Part shown: piece by piece, positions 24,901-36,904 of the stretch
Layout of the letters: each line of letters starts with the position of its first letter
Numbering within the stretch: position 1 is the first letter of the stretch
From: Chelonoidis abingdonii
Taxonomy: Eukaryota; Chordata; Testudines; Testudinidae
Length of the DNA stretch: 64,000 nt
Assembly (NCBI RefSeq): GCF_003597395.2
Contig: NC_133771.1
Coordinates: forward strand, 132,198,031-132,262,030
Reading direction: 5' to 3'
The notes under the pieces: generated by a model
Databases searched by the model: none
Told to the model about the DNA's origin: nothing
The model's input: only the letters and a program-made list of their open reading frames with translations
Translations under genes and position numbers: made by a program

Positions 24901-26983
24901 GAAAATTGGCACCATTCCTTTTTAAATAGCCTGCCACATGTGGAAGCAAGGTCATATCTGTTCTACACTGTCAGTTTGGACTTGGAACATAAAACAATTC
25001 AAGAATGTCCAAAGTCCATATATTTATTATTTGTTAAATATTGGCTAAGTGCTCAACCCCCTGTGAAATGCCAGGGAGATTGAGGCCCTGAACCATGGCA
25101 CTTACAATTTAAACAAGGTCTTGTAATTTTTCTTAAGATTATGTTCACATGTGCTACTGCAGCCTTGCAACTTTTTCATAAAAATTGTACTAGCTCAGGC
25201 CCAAAATTGACTCACCTGCCCTTTGTCACAATGATTGATGACAATAGAAAAAGTAATGATATTTTACCCTAAGTAACTTGCACATCCAAGAAAATATATT
25301 TGGAGTTTTTGCATACCATAGGGACTGACATTTGTTACCTGTCCCTTCCCCCAAAACTATCAAAAATCTGGACACAGGAGACCAGTTTTGAGGATGTTGG
25401 CATGGTCTGATCCAGGTGAGACATGCCACAAGTTTGACAGAAAGTTAAACATAAAAATTGTATAAAAAGAACTGATTAAAAAAGAATCCTAGCAGCAACG
25501 AGTCACTCAGCATTCTTCCACAAAATTAAAAATAGATTTGAACAGTTATGATCAATCATCAGTTTCATCACCTCCATTTTCTTCTCAGACAAAGGATTAA
25601 CAGTAATTTTTCTGTGTTTGAATTGGGCTATAAGTCAAACTGTTTATCGTCTGGAATCTTTATGTTGATAGAGGAAAAATTATAAGCCCATCAAGATTAA
25701 ACCTGTTTAAATAATAATTTTTAAAATGTTACATAAGATATATAGTCCCATATAAACTATTCCTCTCACTCAGAAGATCTAGGTTCCATAGCTAGTTCTT
25801 CTGGTAATGACTGGGAATAGTTGTAACAGGGACGGCAGAAGCTTCTCCTGTCATGACATTCCAGTTGGGAACTGGCTTTATTGGGATGTCACCAATTTCA
25901 GATGCCTGTTGTAACAGAATGTGCTGTTGTTTGCGTGAATCTGATTAGCTTGTTTTACACCACTTCTTTATAGAGAGACTTATGTTTGGAGTTAGAACGA
26001 GCAGATGAAAATAAAATCAGTTCTAGTAAGAAGCATCACCCTAGGGTGCTTAAGCAAGACACAAGACATAACACCTGTGGCTTTTTTAAAAATAAAGAAT
26101 GGAAAGATAAACTCCAACTAATTATATGTACAGTCTAAGTAGCAGAGATAATCGAAGCTGCTGACAGGGCTGGACTGTCTCAAGTACCCTTATGGGGATC
26201 CTAAAGCTCTGGCAGATTAGAGGGCAAGTTTCTACTCTTATATACAGTGGGAACAGAAGAGCAAACAAGAACATGCTCATAGTCTGCCAAAACTGAGAAA
26301 GAAAGAATCTACAGGATTGGGGGACCCAGACAAGTTGTTAGAGGAGCACAGCTAAAGGACACAACCTGAAGAAGTCTTTAAAGTAGTGGTTCACAGATGT
26401 TTTTGTTTGACCCTACACTTGAGAGAGCTTGGCAGATGGGCACCCACCATTGCCTTCTTGTACCATGTCCTGACACAGTTATTACCAGCTCTTCTACTTC
26501 TGCCCATTGTCTTTGTTTTTCTTTACAGTTGCTTCTCCTTTTGTCCATTTTCTTCATTCTTTCCTGTCTTCTCTTTAGCCTTTTTCTTTATTGTTTTACT
26601 TTTTTTGCATTTCTTATGAGTCTTCTTTCCAGTAGCTCCAATCCCTCTCGCCATTCTTCCACTTACTAGGAGGTCATGTGCTCTATTGGTACCCCTCAAG
26701 ACTGAGTCAAGTGACATTGCCATAGTAGCAAAGACAAGAAGCTTGGACTGGTGGGCTACTGAATGAACCTAGAGTACTATACATGTGAGCTTCCTCAATG
26801 GGCTATACTAGGGGTCTCAATAAGAAGAGGGAGGCAAGGTGGGTGCCTTACAAGAAACTACCCGCTGCTTTACCTGCAGTAGCACATTGCAGTGTGTGTA
26901 CTGGGTGGATCTGTGGTCTTTCAGCTTTCCTCAATCATATTAGAAATGTACATGCATGTATTTATCTTTTTTCAGTTTGTTTG
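21919..26983. other. Intergenic DNA, about 5 kb, few features
   Basis: No gene recognised. Diverged palindromic-repeat traces lie at about 22193-22310 (GGGCCAGATTTTGCAACCC) and 23138-23240 (AGGGCCTGATTGTGCTACTC). T-runs are at 22712-22733. The open frame on the minus strand at 24078-24512 overlaps several unrelated frames and shows no family signature. Confidence 0.45.
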
Positions 26984-27050
26984 TGTATAATGTGTGTGTA
27001 TATATATATATATAATACATGCATATACATTATATATATATAATACACAC
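26984..27050. repeat. TG/TA palindromic microsatellite
   Basis: GTGTGTATATATATATATA, a central ATGCAT-containing segment, then TATATATATAATACACAC. The two halves are inverted complements of each other, so the block is an imperfect palindrome able to form a hairpin or cruciform. Confidence 0.85.
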
Positions 27051-27700
27051 ATTAAATTTATGTATTAAAATGCATATATTACAGGAGTAGCAATTATTTC
27101 TCACCTCCTTTTTCACTTTAGCTACTAAAGAGTCACATCAGATCTTCAGCTGTTAGACTTCAGTGGAGTTACATGGATTTACATTTGCCTTTTATTTTTG
27201 TGCATAAATATAATTCAGAGCTGAGTCATTGAAAGTTGTACTGATTTACAGCAGCTAAGGATCTGGATTAATAAACATAAATCTACACTACTCTGATACT
27301 TATTTCCTGGTGTCACAACAAGCTGAATCTAAATTAGGCTAATGAATCTATCTATATATAATATTTTACATTTGATTACTAAAATTAATTTTTAAAAGAT
27401 GCTGGTAATGTATGAAATTCCTGAAGGGAGAGAAACATAAAACTGTTAAAATTATTACTCTGTTGCTAATGACTTCTTCCAGTGCTTATCTACGGGACTA
27501 TAGCTATGCTTATCTGATGATAGACTCAGGGTACTATTATGTATTGGTAAAGTAATTATTTTTATTGAATTAGTTAAAAAAATAACAGGCTGATTTGTTC
27601 CAGGCTAAAGGACAGGTCAATTTGTATTGCATTCACATACTTTTTTTTTCTTCAGAGCTTTATAAGTAAGAGCATTCTTTTTGTAGGGAGCCAAAAAATA

Positions 27701-28055
27701 AATAAGAACATAAAAACAGCTATATTGAGTCAGACTAAAGGTCCATCTAGCCCACTATCCTGTCTTCTGACAGTGACCAGTCCCAGAAGCTTCAGAGGGA
27801 ATGAACAGAACAGGCAGTCATAGAGTGATCCGTCTCCTGTCATCTAGTCCCAACTTCTGGCAGTCAAAGGCTAGAGATACCCAGCACAAGGGGCTGCTTC
27901 TCTGATCATCTTAGCTAATAGCCATTGATGGACCAATCCTCCATGAACTTATCTAATTCCTTTTGAACCTTTGTGAAGTTATATCCTTGGCCTTCACAAT
28001 ATCCCCTTGCAATGAGTTCCACAGGTTGACTATGCATTGTGTGAAGTAAGAAGTG
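27701..28055 (-). mobile_element. CR1 LINE 3' end, minus orientation
   Basis: The minus strand is the counterpart of the 3' part of the copy at 20402-21797: on the + strand one reads TAAGAACATAAAAACAGC, then AATAGCCATTGATGGACC and GAGTTCCACAGGTTGACTAT, which are reverse complements of that copy's tail. Non-coding and 5'-truncated. Confidence 0.93.
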
Positions 28056-29145
28056 CAATAAGGCAGTGCTGACCCAGCCTTTTAAATCGCATATTCAGTT
28101 AATCCAACAGGCTACTGTACAAACATCTCAGAACGCCTGGTTAGAGTGCAAATTTTTCCAATACGCTACTAAATGAAAATTTTATTTTTTTAAATGGAAT
28201 AATAATTAATGAAGATCTTATTTTTCTCTTCTGGAGTCTAACAGAGGCCTTGGAGTCCAACACTTTCTTTTTACATAAACATATTAAGCTTTTATTTTCC
28301 AAAAGTCAGTTTCAAAAGTGGTGTAGCATGTTGTGAAAACTGAAAAGCTAAGGGTTCTGGCTCTGTATATCTGCTTTCCAAGGATACATTGAAATAACTA
28401 GGGATTCAGAAGATCTTGTGCCTTCAGAAAGTATTTACATTTTCATATCTCTGAATTCCCCTCTCACTGTACATGGCATGTAGCTTTTTATGAGATTGGA
28501 GGCCTAAAAGTTGTCCGCTGTGCAATACTGTGGATTGCAGTAATTTTTAAACAACGACAGTACTCTCAGATCTACAGTAATTCTTGTACTGTGTTTAACA
28601 GATAATAGAGCATCGTATAATCCCTGACAAAAGAAGAGTTGTCATGCATACACAGTCCGTATGGTCATTGTAGTTTGTGATCCATTGAAAGTAACTATAG
28701 CAGCAACAAACAGCACGACTTTCATTAAGGATCTCTTAGCATTTCCATTATAAATGTCACTCAAGTTTTAGAACTCATTTGTAATTTTCCATACACAGAC
28801 TCAACCTAAAAGCATGATATTTTAAAATATGTTTGATCCATTTTTATTTTGACTTTATGTATTTATTTTATATAATTATGTACAAAAGAGAAGTTTGTCA
28901 GTTTGAGGCTTGTCACACTTCTAAAATTTCAAATCCACTCTGATTTTAGAATCAAATTAATTACAGTACTGCAGATACAACCCTTTAAATATTTTAAATT
29001 ACTTTTAAAAGATGCTTTATATTTAATACTGTATTTAAAAGTCAGCTACTGTGCACATGCAGTAACATTTTAATAATATATATTTCTGTATTAATCTTGT
29101 AACTGCACTGTACTCTGGATGGAAACAATAACATGCATTGTAATG
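28056..29145. other. Intergenic AT-rich DNA
   Basis: No gene or clear repeat recognised. Confidence 0.5.
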
Positions 29146-29792
29146 GTTCAAGAGAAGAGGCACAGTCATTGGAGTAAATTATATGGCCTTTTTAATCTAG
29201 CAGAGAAAGGTATAACACGACCAAATGGCTGGAAGTTCGAACCAGACAAATTCAAGTTAGAAACAAGGCACAAATTTTTAACAAGTGCAGTTAATCACTG
29301 GATCAAACTACTAAGAGAAGTAGTCCATTGTCTAGCTCTTGAGGTCTTCAAGTCAAGTCTGAGGCTATGTCTACACTAATACTTTTGTCGGTATAACTTA
29401 TGTTGCTTGGGGTGTGAAAAAACACACCTCTGAGCAACATAAGTTACATCGACAGAAGTGCTGGTGTGCACAGTGCTGTCGGTGGGAGAAGCTCTCCCTC
29501 CAATATAGCTACCCTCATTCATTGACGGGAGAGCTCTCTCCCATCAGCATAGAGTGGCTACACGCACAATCTTACAGTGGTGCAGCTCCATCGGTACAGC
29601 TGTGCTACTGTAAACTTGCTAGTGGAGACATGGCCTCATATCTTTCTGGAAGATATGCTTTAGTCAAACACAATTTGTTAGGTTCCATACAGGAGTAGCT
29701 GGTTTAAATTCTATAGCCCGTGTTATACAAGAGGTCAGACTAGAGAATTAAATGATCACTTCTGGCCTTAAAATCTATCAGTCTCCGGATTC
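29146..29792 (+). mobile_element. CR1/L3-like LINE 3' end, split by a MITE
   Basis: The left part (29146-29360) reads TTTAATCTAGCAGAGAAAGG and TTCAAGTTAGAAACAAGGC. The right part (29638-29792) reads TTCTGGAAGATATGCTTTAG and GATCACTTCTGGCC and ends in TTAAAATCTATCAG. The parts are collinear with the minus-strand copy at 34146-34385, and the 277-bp element between them is an insertion. Confidence 0.8.
29361..29637. mobile_element. Short inverted-repeat DNA transposon (MITE)
   Basis: The terminal inverted repeat is GAGGCTATGTCTACACTA at the left and (complement) GAGGCCATGTCTCCACTA at the right. Inside, AACTTATGTTGCTTGGG and GAGCAACATAAGTTACATCG form a hairpin. Non-coding, and inserted in a LINE tail. 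The GTCTACACTA-type end resembles the left end at 63343. Exact superfamily and target duplication were not resolved. Confidence 0.8.
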
Positions 29793-30214
29793 AATTTTCT
29801 AATCCACCTTCTTCCAAGGGATAATAATGCTTGAGACAGGAAATTGTATGATGTTTTAACTTGGGGTTGTGTTCTTACTTAGCCTTCTGAGTATTAGTCA
29901 TCTGGCTATAAAGTTTAAAGGGACTGCAACCTGAAGGTACGGTGCTCTTCGTAGGAGAAAGATCTATTCCGGTGATCAGTCAAGGAATGGGAAGTGAACC
30001 ATGCAGGCTATGTGCATCTGGGATTTTAAAACAACAAAGGATACTGCAGCCCTCAGTACTCTCCAGATTTTGTGTGGGGAATGCAATCCTCTCTGGGAGT
30101 CAAGGATAGAAATCTCCCAGCACTTCCTGGCTATTGACTTCAAAGGTGGCTCTAGATCTCAGTAATTTTAAAAAGTAAACAATCTTTGTCCATTTGCCAT
30201 AAGGCATACATTGT

Positions 30215-30445
30215 ATGCGGTGTTATTGTAGCAGTATTGGTCTCAGAATATTAGAGAGACAAGATGGGTGAGGCAGTATCTTTTATTGGACCAACGTCTG
30301 TGATGAGAGAAAGAAGCTTTCGAGCCTATACAAAGCTCTTCTTCAGGTCTGGAGAAAGGTTCTGTGTAAGCTCGAAAGTTTGTTTCTCTCATCAACAGAA
30401 GTTGGTCCAAGAAAAGATATTACCTCACCTACCTTGTCTCTCTAT
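30215..30445. mobile_element. Hairpin repeat, probable Penelope-like pseudo-LTR remnant
   Basis: Two arms of about 80 nt, 30253-30331 and 30364-30443, are inverted copies at roughly 85-90% identity, separated by a 32-nt loop. Landmarks are AGAGAGACAAG at the outer edge, ATTGGACCAAC in the middle and CTTTCGAGC at the inner edge. The layout (short inner motif CTTTCG, long inverted arms) parallels the ends of the element at 4235-5442, so a deleted Penelope-like copy is one reading and a foldback MITE another. Confidence 0.6.
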
Positions 30446-30529
30446 AAACCATACAGTCATGAAGTGGAGAGTTTCCACATTGCTATGCACTGAACTCCTA
30501 TAGCTTTGAGCAGTTGCTGCTTGGAGACA

Positions 30530-30740
30530 TAGGCCAAATTTTTCAAACTCGGGTCTATAGTAAGACATCTAAATCCATATTGAAGATTCAAAGGTGACTT
30601 CAAGAGCTGCAGGTGTTCAAACAGGTACCTAAACATGGATTTATGGCTCAGATTCTGAAAGGTATTTCAGCACCAAACTCCCATAGAAATCAGTGGGAGT
30701 TAGGCACTCAAATATCTTCAAGGACCTGGGCCCAAGTTTG
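30530..30740. repeat. Diverged palindromic short repeat (MITE-like)
   Basis: GGCTCAGATTCTGAAAGG (30648) and CAAGGACCTGGGCCC (30719-30735) are the outer arms, and AACTCCCATAGAAATCAG with GTGGGAGTTAGGC the inner ones, making the block an imperfect palindrome. The preceding 30530-30640 has similar short motifs (CAGGTACCTAAACATGG). Confidence 0.6.
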
Positions 30741-31439
30741 AAAGTATTGGCCTTCCTGTCCTGAGAACTGGGAGGAGTGTAGTTCAGGAGATCCTTCACC
30801 CAGAAGCCTGGATAACGCCACAGTTTTTGTCTAGAGAACAGTGGTTTTTATTTTTGACTTTCACAACAGCTTGGCCTTTCCTCTGAATAGCTCAGCCTGC
30901 CGCAGAAGAAGGTTGAACACTCTTCTATGGCTTGTGCAGCTTAGAAGACTGTGGATTGTTTGAACTGGATCAGATCCTAACTCTGTATGTGTGTGTAATT
31001 TTTTTAAATAACTACATACATTTTTACAATGAACTACAACAGCATCTAAGTCAAATGATACATTTAAAAAATGTGTAAATGCATGTTTACATGATAGGTG
31101 TTGATGATTAGGCGCTCGTAGACTAGAGTACATAATCTCTCTTAAAACTTGTATAAATAAGCCATAATGTATCCTTCAGTGATATCAAGTAAGTACAATA
31201 CTACCCATTTTAAAAATTACCTATGAATCTATATATTGTACATGACAGACTCTGATGGCTATTAACAAAAAGATCTAGGAGCCTTGGTGTAAGCTTTTAT
31301 GTACTTCCAGGAGATATTTTGATTTTTCTAATGGATGTTGTAGCATATATTACAACATTTGCAATAGAGAATACTATCATTAATGATACAAGTGACTATC
31401 GTTATAACAGGATCTGGTGGCTGGACCTGATAACCAGAA

Positions 31440-31590
31440 AACATTAATTATTATTATTTATTTGTAATGTGGTAATGCCTAAGAGGCCCAATCAGCCATT
31501 TGAGCTTCATTTTACTCAGTATAACACACACATATAATGAAAAGATGGCCCCTGCCCCAAAGAATATGTAATCTGAGTGTATGTTGAGAC
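31440..31590. repeat. Interspersed repeat of unknown class, copy 1
   Basis: TTATTTATTTGTAATGTGG, then TGCCTAAGAGGCCCAATCAG and AGATGGCCCCTGCCCC. It resembles the shorter block at 53105-53190 (TTATTTTATTGTAGTGCC, TAGAAGCCCCAGTCATGG). No coding or terminal features are visible. Confidence 0.5.
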
Positions 31591-32146
31591 ACAACAGACA
31601 GCGTGTCTGCTGGTAGGAGTGGGAAGACAAATAGTAACAGTGGGATGCTCACAATTAGTATAATAACCCGTGGTCATGGAACACCAGCTACCTAGCCTTT
31701 TGTCAAGTGGTTTGTATGCATCTGGACGGAGATGAGTTTGGAGGGTGACCATATAGTAGCTTTGTAGATTTTTACAAAGAGCTCCTCCCATGATTAAGGT
31801 ATGGCATGGGAAGAAATGTGAAGATGTTTGAAGATAAAACTGAACTAAATTGTATTAAAGGCTGGCATAATTAACAATGCAGAGTCAGAGGGCAGCCAGT
31901 CCAAAGCATGTAATCGATAATCACTAGGATGGGACTAAACTGTGATGTTTCATTAAAGTTTGTGTTTGATACAGTGGAGCCAAGGGGGAGTGAGTGGAGA
32001 CATTTAAAGGGGGAGAGAGTCTGCTGTAATTGAAGTGGCAAGTTAGGAATTCCCTGCTTTGCTCTTACATAAATGTAGGAGGCCATGTGATCAGGTAAGA
32101 CCATTGGCCTGAAAACCCAATCATGTTCTGTGAGAAATTGTATTAG

Positions 32147-33033
32147 GATACTGTCAAGGTTTTTTTCCCCACTCTGAACTTTAGAGTACAGATGTGGGGG
32201 ACCTGCATGGAGCCTTCTAAGCTTAATTACTAGCTTAGATCTGGTAACACTGCCATCACCCAGAATTCCAGTGTCTGGGGCACTATCTGTTCCCCCAAAA
32301 CTTCGTCCGCTCCCTGGGTTGCCTTGAGGGACTTCACCAATTCCCTGGTGAACACAGATCCAAACCCCTTGGATATTAAAACAAGGGAAATTTACCATCC
32401 CCCTCCTTTCCCCCACCAATCCCTGGTGAGTCCAGATCCAATCCCCTTGGATCTTAAAACAAGGAGAATCTTAAACATCCCCCTCCTTTCCCCCGACCAG
32501 TTTCGGTGAAGATCCAATCCCTTGGATCTTAAAACAAGGAAAATCAATAGATTCTTAAAAAAAAGCTTTTAATTAAAAAAAGAAAGGTAAAAAATCATCT
32601 CTGTAAAATCAGGATGGAAAAATGCTTTACAGGGTAATCAGATTCATATAGACCAGAGGGAACCCCCCCTAGCCTTAGGGTTCAAAGTTACAGCAAACAG
32701 AGGTAAAATCCTTCCAGCAAAAAGAAACATTTACAAGTTGAGAAAACAAACATAAGACTAACACGCCTTGCCTGGCTAATTACTTACAAGTTTGAAACAT
32801 GAGAGACTGATTCAGAAAGATTTGGAGAGCCTGGATTGATGTCCCATCCCTCTCAGTCCAGAGAGCGAACAACAACAAAACAAAAAGCACAAACAAAGAC
32901 TTCCCTCCACCAAGATTTGAAAGTATCTTGTCCCCATATTGGTCCTCTGGTCAGGTGTCAGGCAGGTTTACTGAGCTTCTTAACCCTTTACAGGTAAAAG
33001 AGACATTAACCTTTAACTGTTTATGATAGATAC
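32147..33033 (-). mobile_element. Solo LTR of an LTR retroelement, copy A
   Basis: An 877-bp element (32152-33028) begins TGTCA and ends TGATA (a one-base change from TGACA) and is flanked by a perfect 5-bp direct repeat GATAC (32147-32151, 33029-33033). Shared blocks with copy B at 60044-61778 include CTTCTAAGCTTAATTAC, TTGGTCCTCTGGTCAGGTGT and TAACCCTTTACAGGTAAAAG. Direction is inferred from TTTTAATTAAAAAAAG-type sequence read as a polyadenylation region on the minus strand. No internal retroviral genes lie beside it, so it is a solo LTR. Whether the parent was an endogenous retrovirus or a Gypsy-type element is not decided by these data. Confidence 0.8.
32336..32545. repeat. Tandem repeat of about 77 nt inside LTR copy A
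   Basis: Units beginning GATCCAA at 32357, 32435 and 32511 (periods 78 and 76) each contain CCTTGGAT and TTAAAACAAGG, followed in the first two by CATCCCCCTCCTTTCCCCC. About 2.6 copies. LTR copy B lacks this array. Confidence 0.85.
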
Positions 33034-34145
33034 GCTAAAAGAAAAGCTACATACTTTGTCAGAAGGTTGGGGAACTTTAAGAAGGTAAGACATGACACCA
33101 AGTTGTTACATGGGTGGGATTTCCCTGGTGTTTGTTGTTGTTCTTTTCTACATATGAAAACATCCCTTTGTTACTCTTGTAACCAAAACATTCTAAGACT
33201 TCAAGAATTATTAAGGAAAATTTGCCAACAGAAGGACAGTTCTTTTCTTGCTGAACGAGCTGATTCACTCCACCAGATTATACCTATGATTTCACATATA
33301 ATAACTTTCTGAAACATTCTCTTTTGAGGCTAAAACTATGTTCAGGACCTGATCCTGCAGTCCTTAGTTGAGCAAAAGTATCACTGATTTTCCTGTGTGT
33401 TTTGCTGGAGTAAGGAGTTGAAGTCTTGTCCCCATTCTTAGGCCAGGGGTAAGTTATTTTTGAAGAAAATCCCTTCAGTCACTTTTGGGTTAGCTGTCGA
33501 AGGAACACCCCTGTTTCCTGCCCATATTCCACTGCTCTCTCACACACACGTTTTTTCTCCATTAAAAAGATATGTAAGATTTCCTCTTGCACAAAGAACT
33601 CAAAAGCTGCTGATCTTTAGAACTGCACGTTACCACTGTGTGAATATATAAAATGCTCTTAGTATTTTCATAACAGCATGTTAAATAAAGTGCATGCTTT
33701 AAACAGTGTTATATTTTAGTCAAGTAATTCAAGAGCTGACAGGAAGGAGGGAAACCTGGAACAATCATACATTGCTGCAACTAATAATTTAATTTGACCT
33801 TATTGACTGATGTGTCACTGTCAATTTAAAAATAAAATCTCTGTCTAAATATTTTTACCTACTGTTGTTACAAGTAGCACCTAACATAACAGAGATTAGA
33901 GGTTACATATTTCTGGTGGGTTTCTTCCCTAGTTTGTTTACGTTGTGTGTTTGACGGTACTGTGTATAAAATCTTTCTCTCTTTTCCCTCTTCATAGTCA
34001 CCTAATTTCCTCTGTTGCTTTGTGAAGGACCCATATAAACAACAGGGAAGAGTAAAACATTTTTAAATAAGAAAATATAATTAGAAACCCCACACAAATT
34101 GCAGGGAGCCTTGGGAGTAAGGGGAGTACTACTTAAACATTTGTA
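33034..34145. other. Intergenic AT-rich DNA
   Basis: No gene recognised. A diverged palindromic-repeat trace lies at 33345-33440 (GGACCTGATCCTGCAGTCC, GGAGTAAGGAGTTGAAG). Confidence 0.45.
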
Positions 34146-34385
34146 AAAATAGATTTATAGAATTAAAGGTCAGAAAGACCATTTGATCATCTAATCTGAC
34201 CTCCTCTATATCATAGGCCATTAATTTCCCCCCATTTCCCCTGTACTAAGTTGAATAACTTTTGTTTGGCTAAAACACATCTTCCAGGAAGGCATCCTAA
34301 CTTGACTTGAAGACATCAAGAGATGTAGAATCCTCCACTTCCCATGACAGTTTATTTCAGTGGTTAATGACACTGAATATTTAAC
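34146..34385 (-). mobile_element. CR1/L3-like LINE 3' end, minus orientation
   Basis: On the + strand, AGATTTATAGAATTAAAGG, ACCATTTGATCATCTAATC, TCTTCCAGGAAGGCATCC and CATCAAGAGATGTAGAATCC are the reverse complement of the tail seen at 29146-29792. Non-coding. Confidence 0.85.
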
Positions 34386-34397
34386 TAGGATTTGAGC

Positions 34398-34690
34398 CAT
34401 TAAAGGGCCAAATTCACCAAGGTACTTAAGAATGTTTCTGCTTTCTAACTGTAGTCCCACTGAAGTCTGCCATGCCCTTAAATACCTTGTGGCAATCAAT
34501 GGAACTACTCACGTGATTAAAGATAGGCACATGCTTAAATATCTTGTGAATTCAAGCCAAAGAATTGACTTCAGTGGCAAGCAGAATTGAGATCTTGGAC
34601 CTTGATCCTGCAAACACTTACAGGCTTGAGATGTGCCATTGTCAATGGGATTAATCAGGTGCATAAATCCTTTCAGGGCGGGGTTCCTAG
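34398..34690. repeat. Diverged palindromic short repeats
   Basis: GGGCCAAATTCACCAAGG faces CTTGTGAATTCAAGCC, with ACTGTAGTCCCACTGAAG and TGGAACTACTCACGTGATT between them. A second block, 34600-34690, has CTTGATCCTGCAAACAC and CATTGTCAATGGGATTAATC. They are probably old non-autonomous DNA transposons. Confidence 0.5.
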
Positions 34691-35366
34691 GCTAAAGTCA
34701 GAGCTGTGCAGAAGAGCTTCAAGTGGTCTTGAGTTAGGAGCTCTTAGAGAAACCAGCTTCTGGAAGTTGGTGAAACTGCTGTTTTTATCTCTAAACTACC
34801 TGGGATCTTTTTTCTTTGTTTCATATAAGTTAAGCATTTTGCTTAGGGAAATCCATTTGACTGCTTTATGATTCTTCAATGTACAAAACTAGGTATGATA
34901 TTTTATTAAGTTGTATGATTACCTGCAATTGTATGGCATTGCCCCCCCCCCAAAAAATGAGGATGGTTGAGTTTAAAACCTAAATAGTTCCACAAAACAC
35001 AATTGCATAACTTGATTGTGTTCACCTCCTCCACTTAGTTATTTAAGAAAAAAAAGTCAAAGAAATTAAATGCAAGCCCCTACATTGCTAGAAGCATAAG
35101 GCTGCAGATTTAAACACACTAAAGCCACACAAAATAAGAGATTTTTAATACAATATTAACTTGCCCACATAGCACATATGTAGTACTCTTGTTTAGTAAT
35201 TAGGCTGATAACTGATACTTTGATGTATACAATATGTTCAATTAATGTAGATGAGTTAATATTGCAATAAAAAACACTTTTTCCGCATACTTGACTTCTG
35301 TAAATTTATACTGTCCAAACGTACAGTCCTTACTCTGGCTCATCTATTGACTTCAGTGGATGCTTT
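34691..35366. other. Intergenic AT-rich DNA
   Basis: No gene recognised. A C-run followed by an A-run is at 34942-34957. Confidence 0.5.
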
Positions 35367-35649
35367 GCCTAAATCAGTGGTTCTCAAACTTTTGGTATTG
35401 GTGACCCCTTTTGAACACTAAGCTCTGACTGCGACCCCCCTTAGAAATTAAAAACACATTTTTGATATTTAACACTATGTTAAATACTAAATTTAAACCC
35501 TGTTGCTTAGAATGAATTTCTTTTCTCATTGCTTTTAAATTAAGACTAAAGCACATTTTTATCGAAATAAATATAAGTAGAAAAGTTATTTTTAAGTAGA
35601 ATTTTATTTTAATACTTGACAACAATTAATGATCTGAAGCAGCCAAAAA

Positions 35650-36900
35650 TCAGTGAGATGGATGATGCTGTTTATTTGACACAAGAAGTTTTATTCTTGG
35701 TGTTGTTTTAGAAAGGGCGCATCTGATGTCATCCTTCACATCAAGCCAGTTTCGAGATTTCGTCTTTATTGTGAGAAGGCTGGAGAATCCACTCTTGCAT
35801 TCGTAGGTAGTCGGAAATGGCAGAAGGACTCTTGGGGCCATTTCAGACACCAGTGGGTATTCACTTGCAACTGAGCACCAGACCTGGTTTGGAGGCAACT
35901 GTGTGTGAATTTTTCTTTCACTTCATCATCATGGATCATGTCAACAAACTGTTCCTGTGTATGAATATCGTCAGTAGGTAACTGCTCAGCTGTCACACCG
36001 AAAGTAGTGTGAAAACTCTTCGGGAAGGGCTCTCAAATGTTCACTGATCGCTGATTTGAGAGCACTATCAATGTTAACTTCCTCCTCCTCACTGAACGTG
36101 GAAAGTGTCAGAAACATGCTGTATCTATCTGCATCCAGCTTCCAGCACCACAGATCCAACTTCATCTGGAAGGCTTTGATTTTATTAGTCAGGTCTATTA
36201 ATGTTGAATGTTTTCCCTGAAGTGACAGATTGAGATCATTAAGGCTACCAAAGATAACAACTAGGTATGCCAAGCAGAGAAGCCATTTCTTGTCACTGAA
36301 CATTTTGTTCAGCTCTTGTTTCTGTTTTCGCAGGAAAAACTCTGCCATCTCTTCACGAAGTATAAAAACGTGCTTTAATGCACGTCCCCTAGAAAGCCAT
36401 CGGACTTGAGTGTGGAAAAGCAGAACTTCATATTCACCACTGATTTCATTGCAGAACTCTCGCAAGAGACGACTATTCAGAGCATGAGCTTTAATGTAGT
36501 TCACTGCTTGTATAACATCTACCACAGCATTAAGGCATATAGGCAATGTCTTTGCAGCTAGGACTTGATGATGGATTCCACAATGAGTGACAATCACATT
36601 AGGTGAGAGACACTTTACCTTTTGCTGAAAACCAAACTGTGCACCCATCATTGCTGGAGCACCATCGGTACAGATACCACAAAGATTTTTATATTCAATG
36701 CCATTGCTTTCAAAAAAGGCATTCACCTTATTGAAAATGTCCTGTGCTGTTGTGGTTGTTTCAAGTTATTCACAGAATAAGAACTCATCCTTAACATCCC
36801 CAGCATTAACATACCGTACGAATGCTATCAGTTGTGCGTAGTGAGTAACATCAATAGTTTCATCAAGTTGCAGGCTGAACATACTGAAAACAATATTTCA
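35650..36900 (-). pseudogene. hAT transposase, broken (ZBED5/SCAND3-like)
   Basis: The main piece (36726-35986) reads from NAFFESNGIEYKNLCGICTD through VRWLSRGRALKHV to EEFSHYF. The CTDGAPAM, THC-IH and VRWLSRG motifs are those of the RNase H-like catalytic core of hAT transposases of the Charlie/ZBED group. Upstream, the minus strand continues with SLQLDETIDVTHYAQL and then has a TAA stop (near 36769-36771). Downstream, after one frameshift near 35995 and another near 35890, the C-terminus resumes with FPTTYECKSGFSSLLTIKTK and LDVKDDIR, the hAT dimerisation region. The N-terminal zinc-finger half is missing. At least one stop and two frameshifts show it is inactive. Confidence 0.9.
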
Positions 36901-36904
36901 CACA

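Noticed and set aside
26397..26723. Hydrophobic 77-90-codon open frames suggesting a membrane protein
   Set aside because: They arise from a pyrimidine-rich tract (Phe/Leu/Ser codons) and have frames open on both strands; no homology or start context.
31871..32419. 182-codon minus-strand open frame
   Set aside because: It runs across an LTR end into unrelated flanking DNA, so it is not an evolved coding unit.
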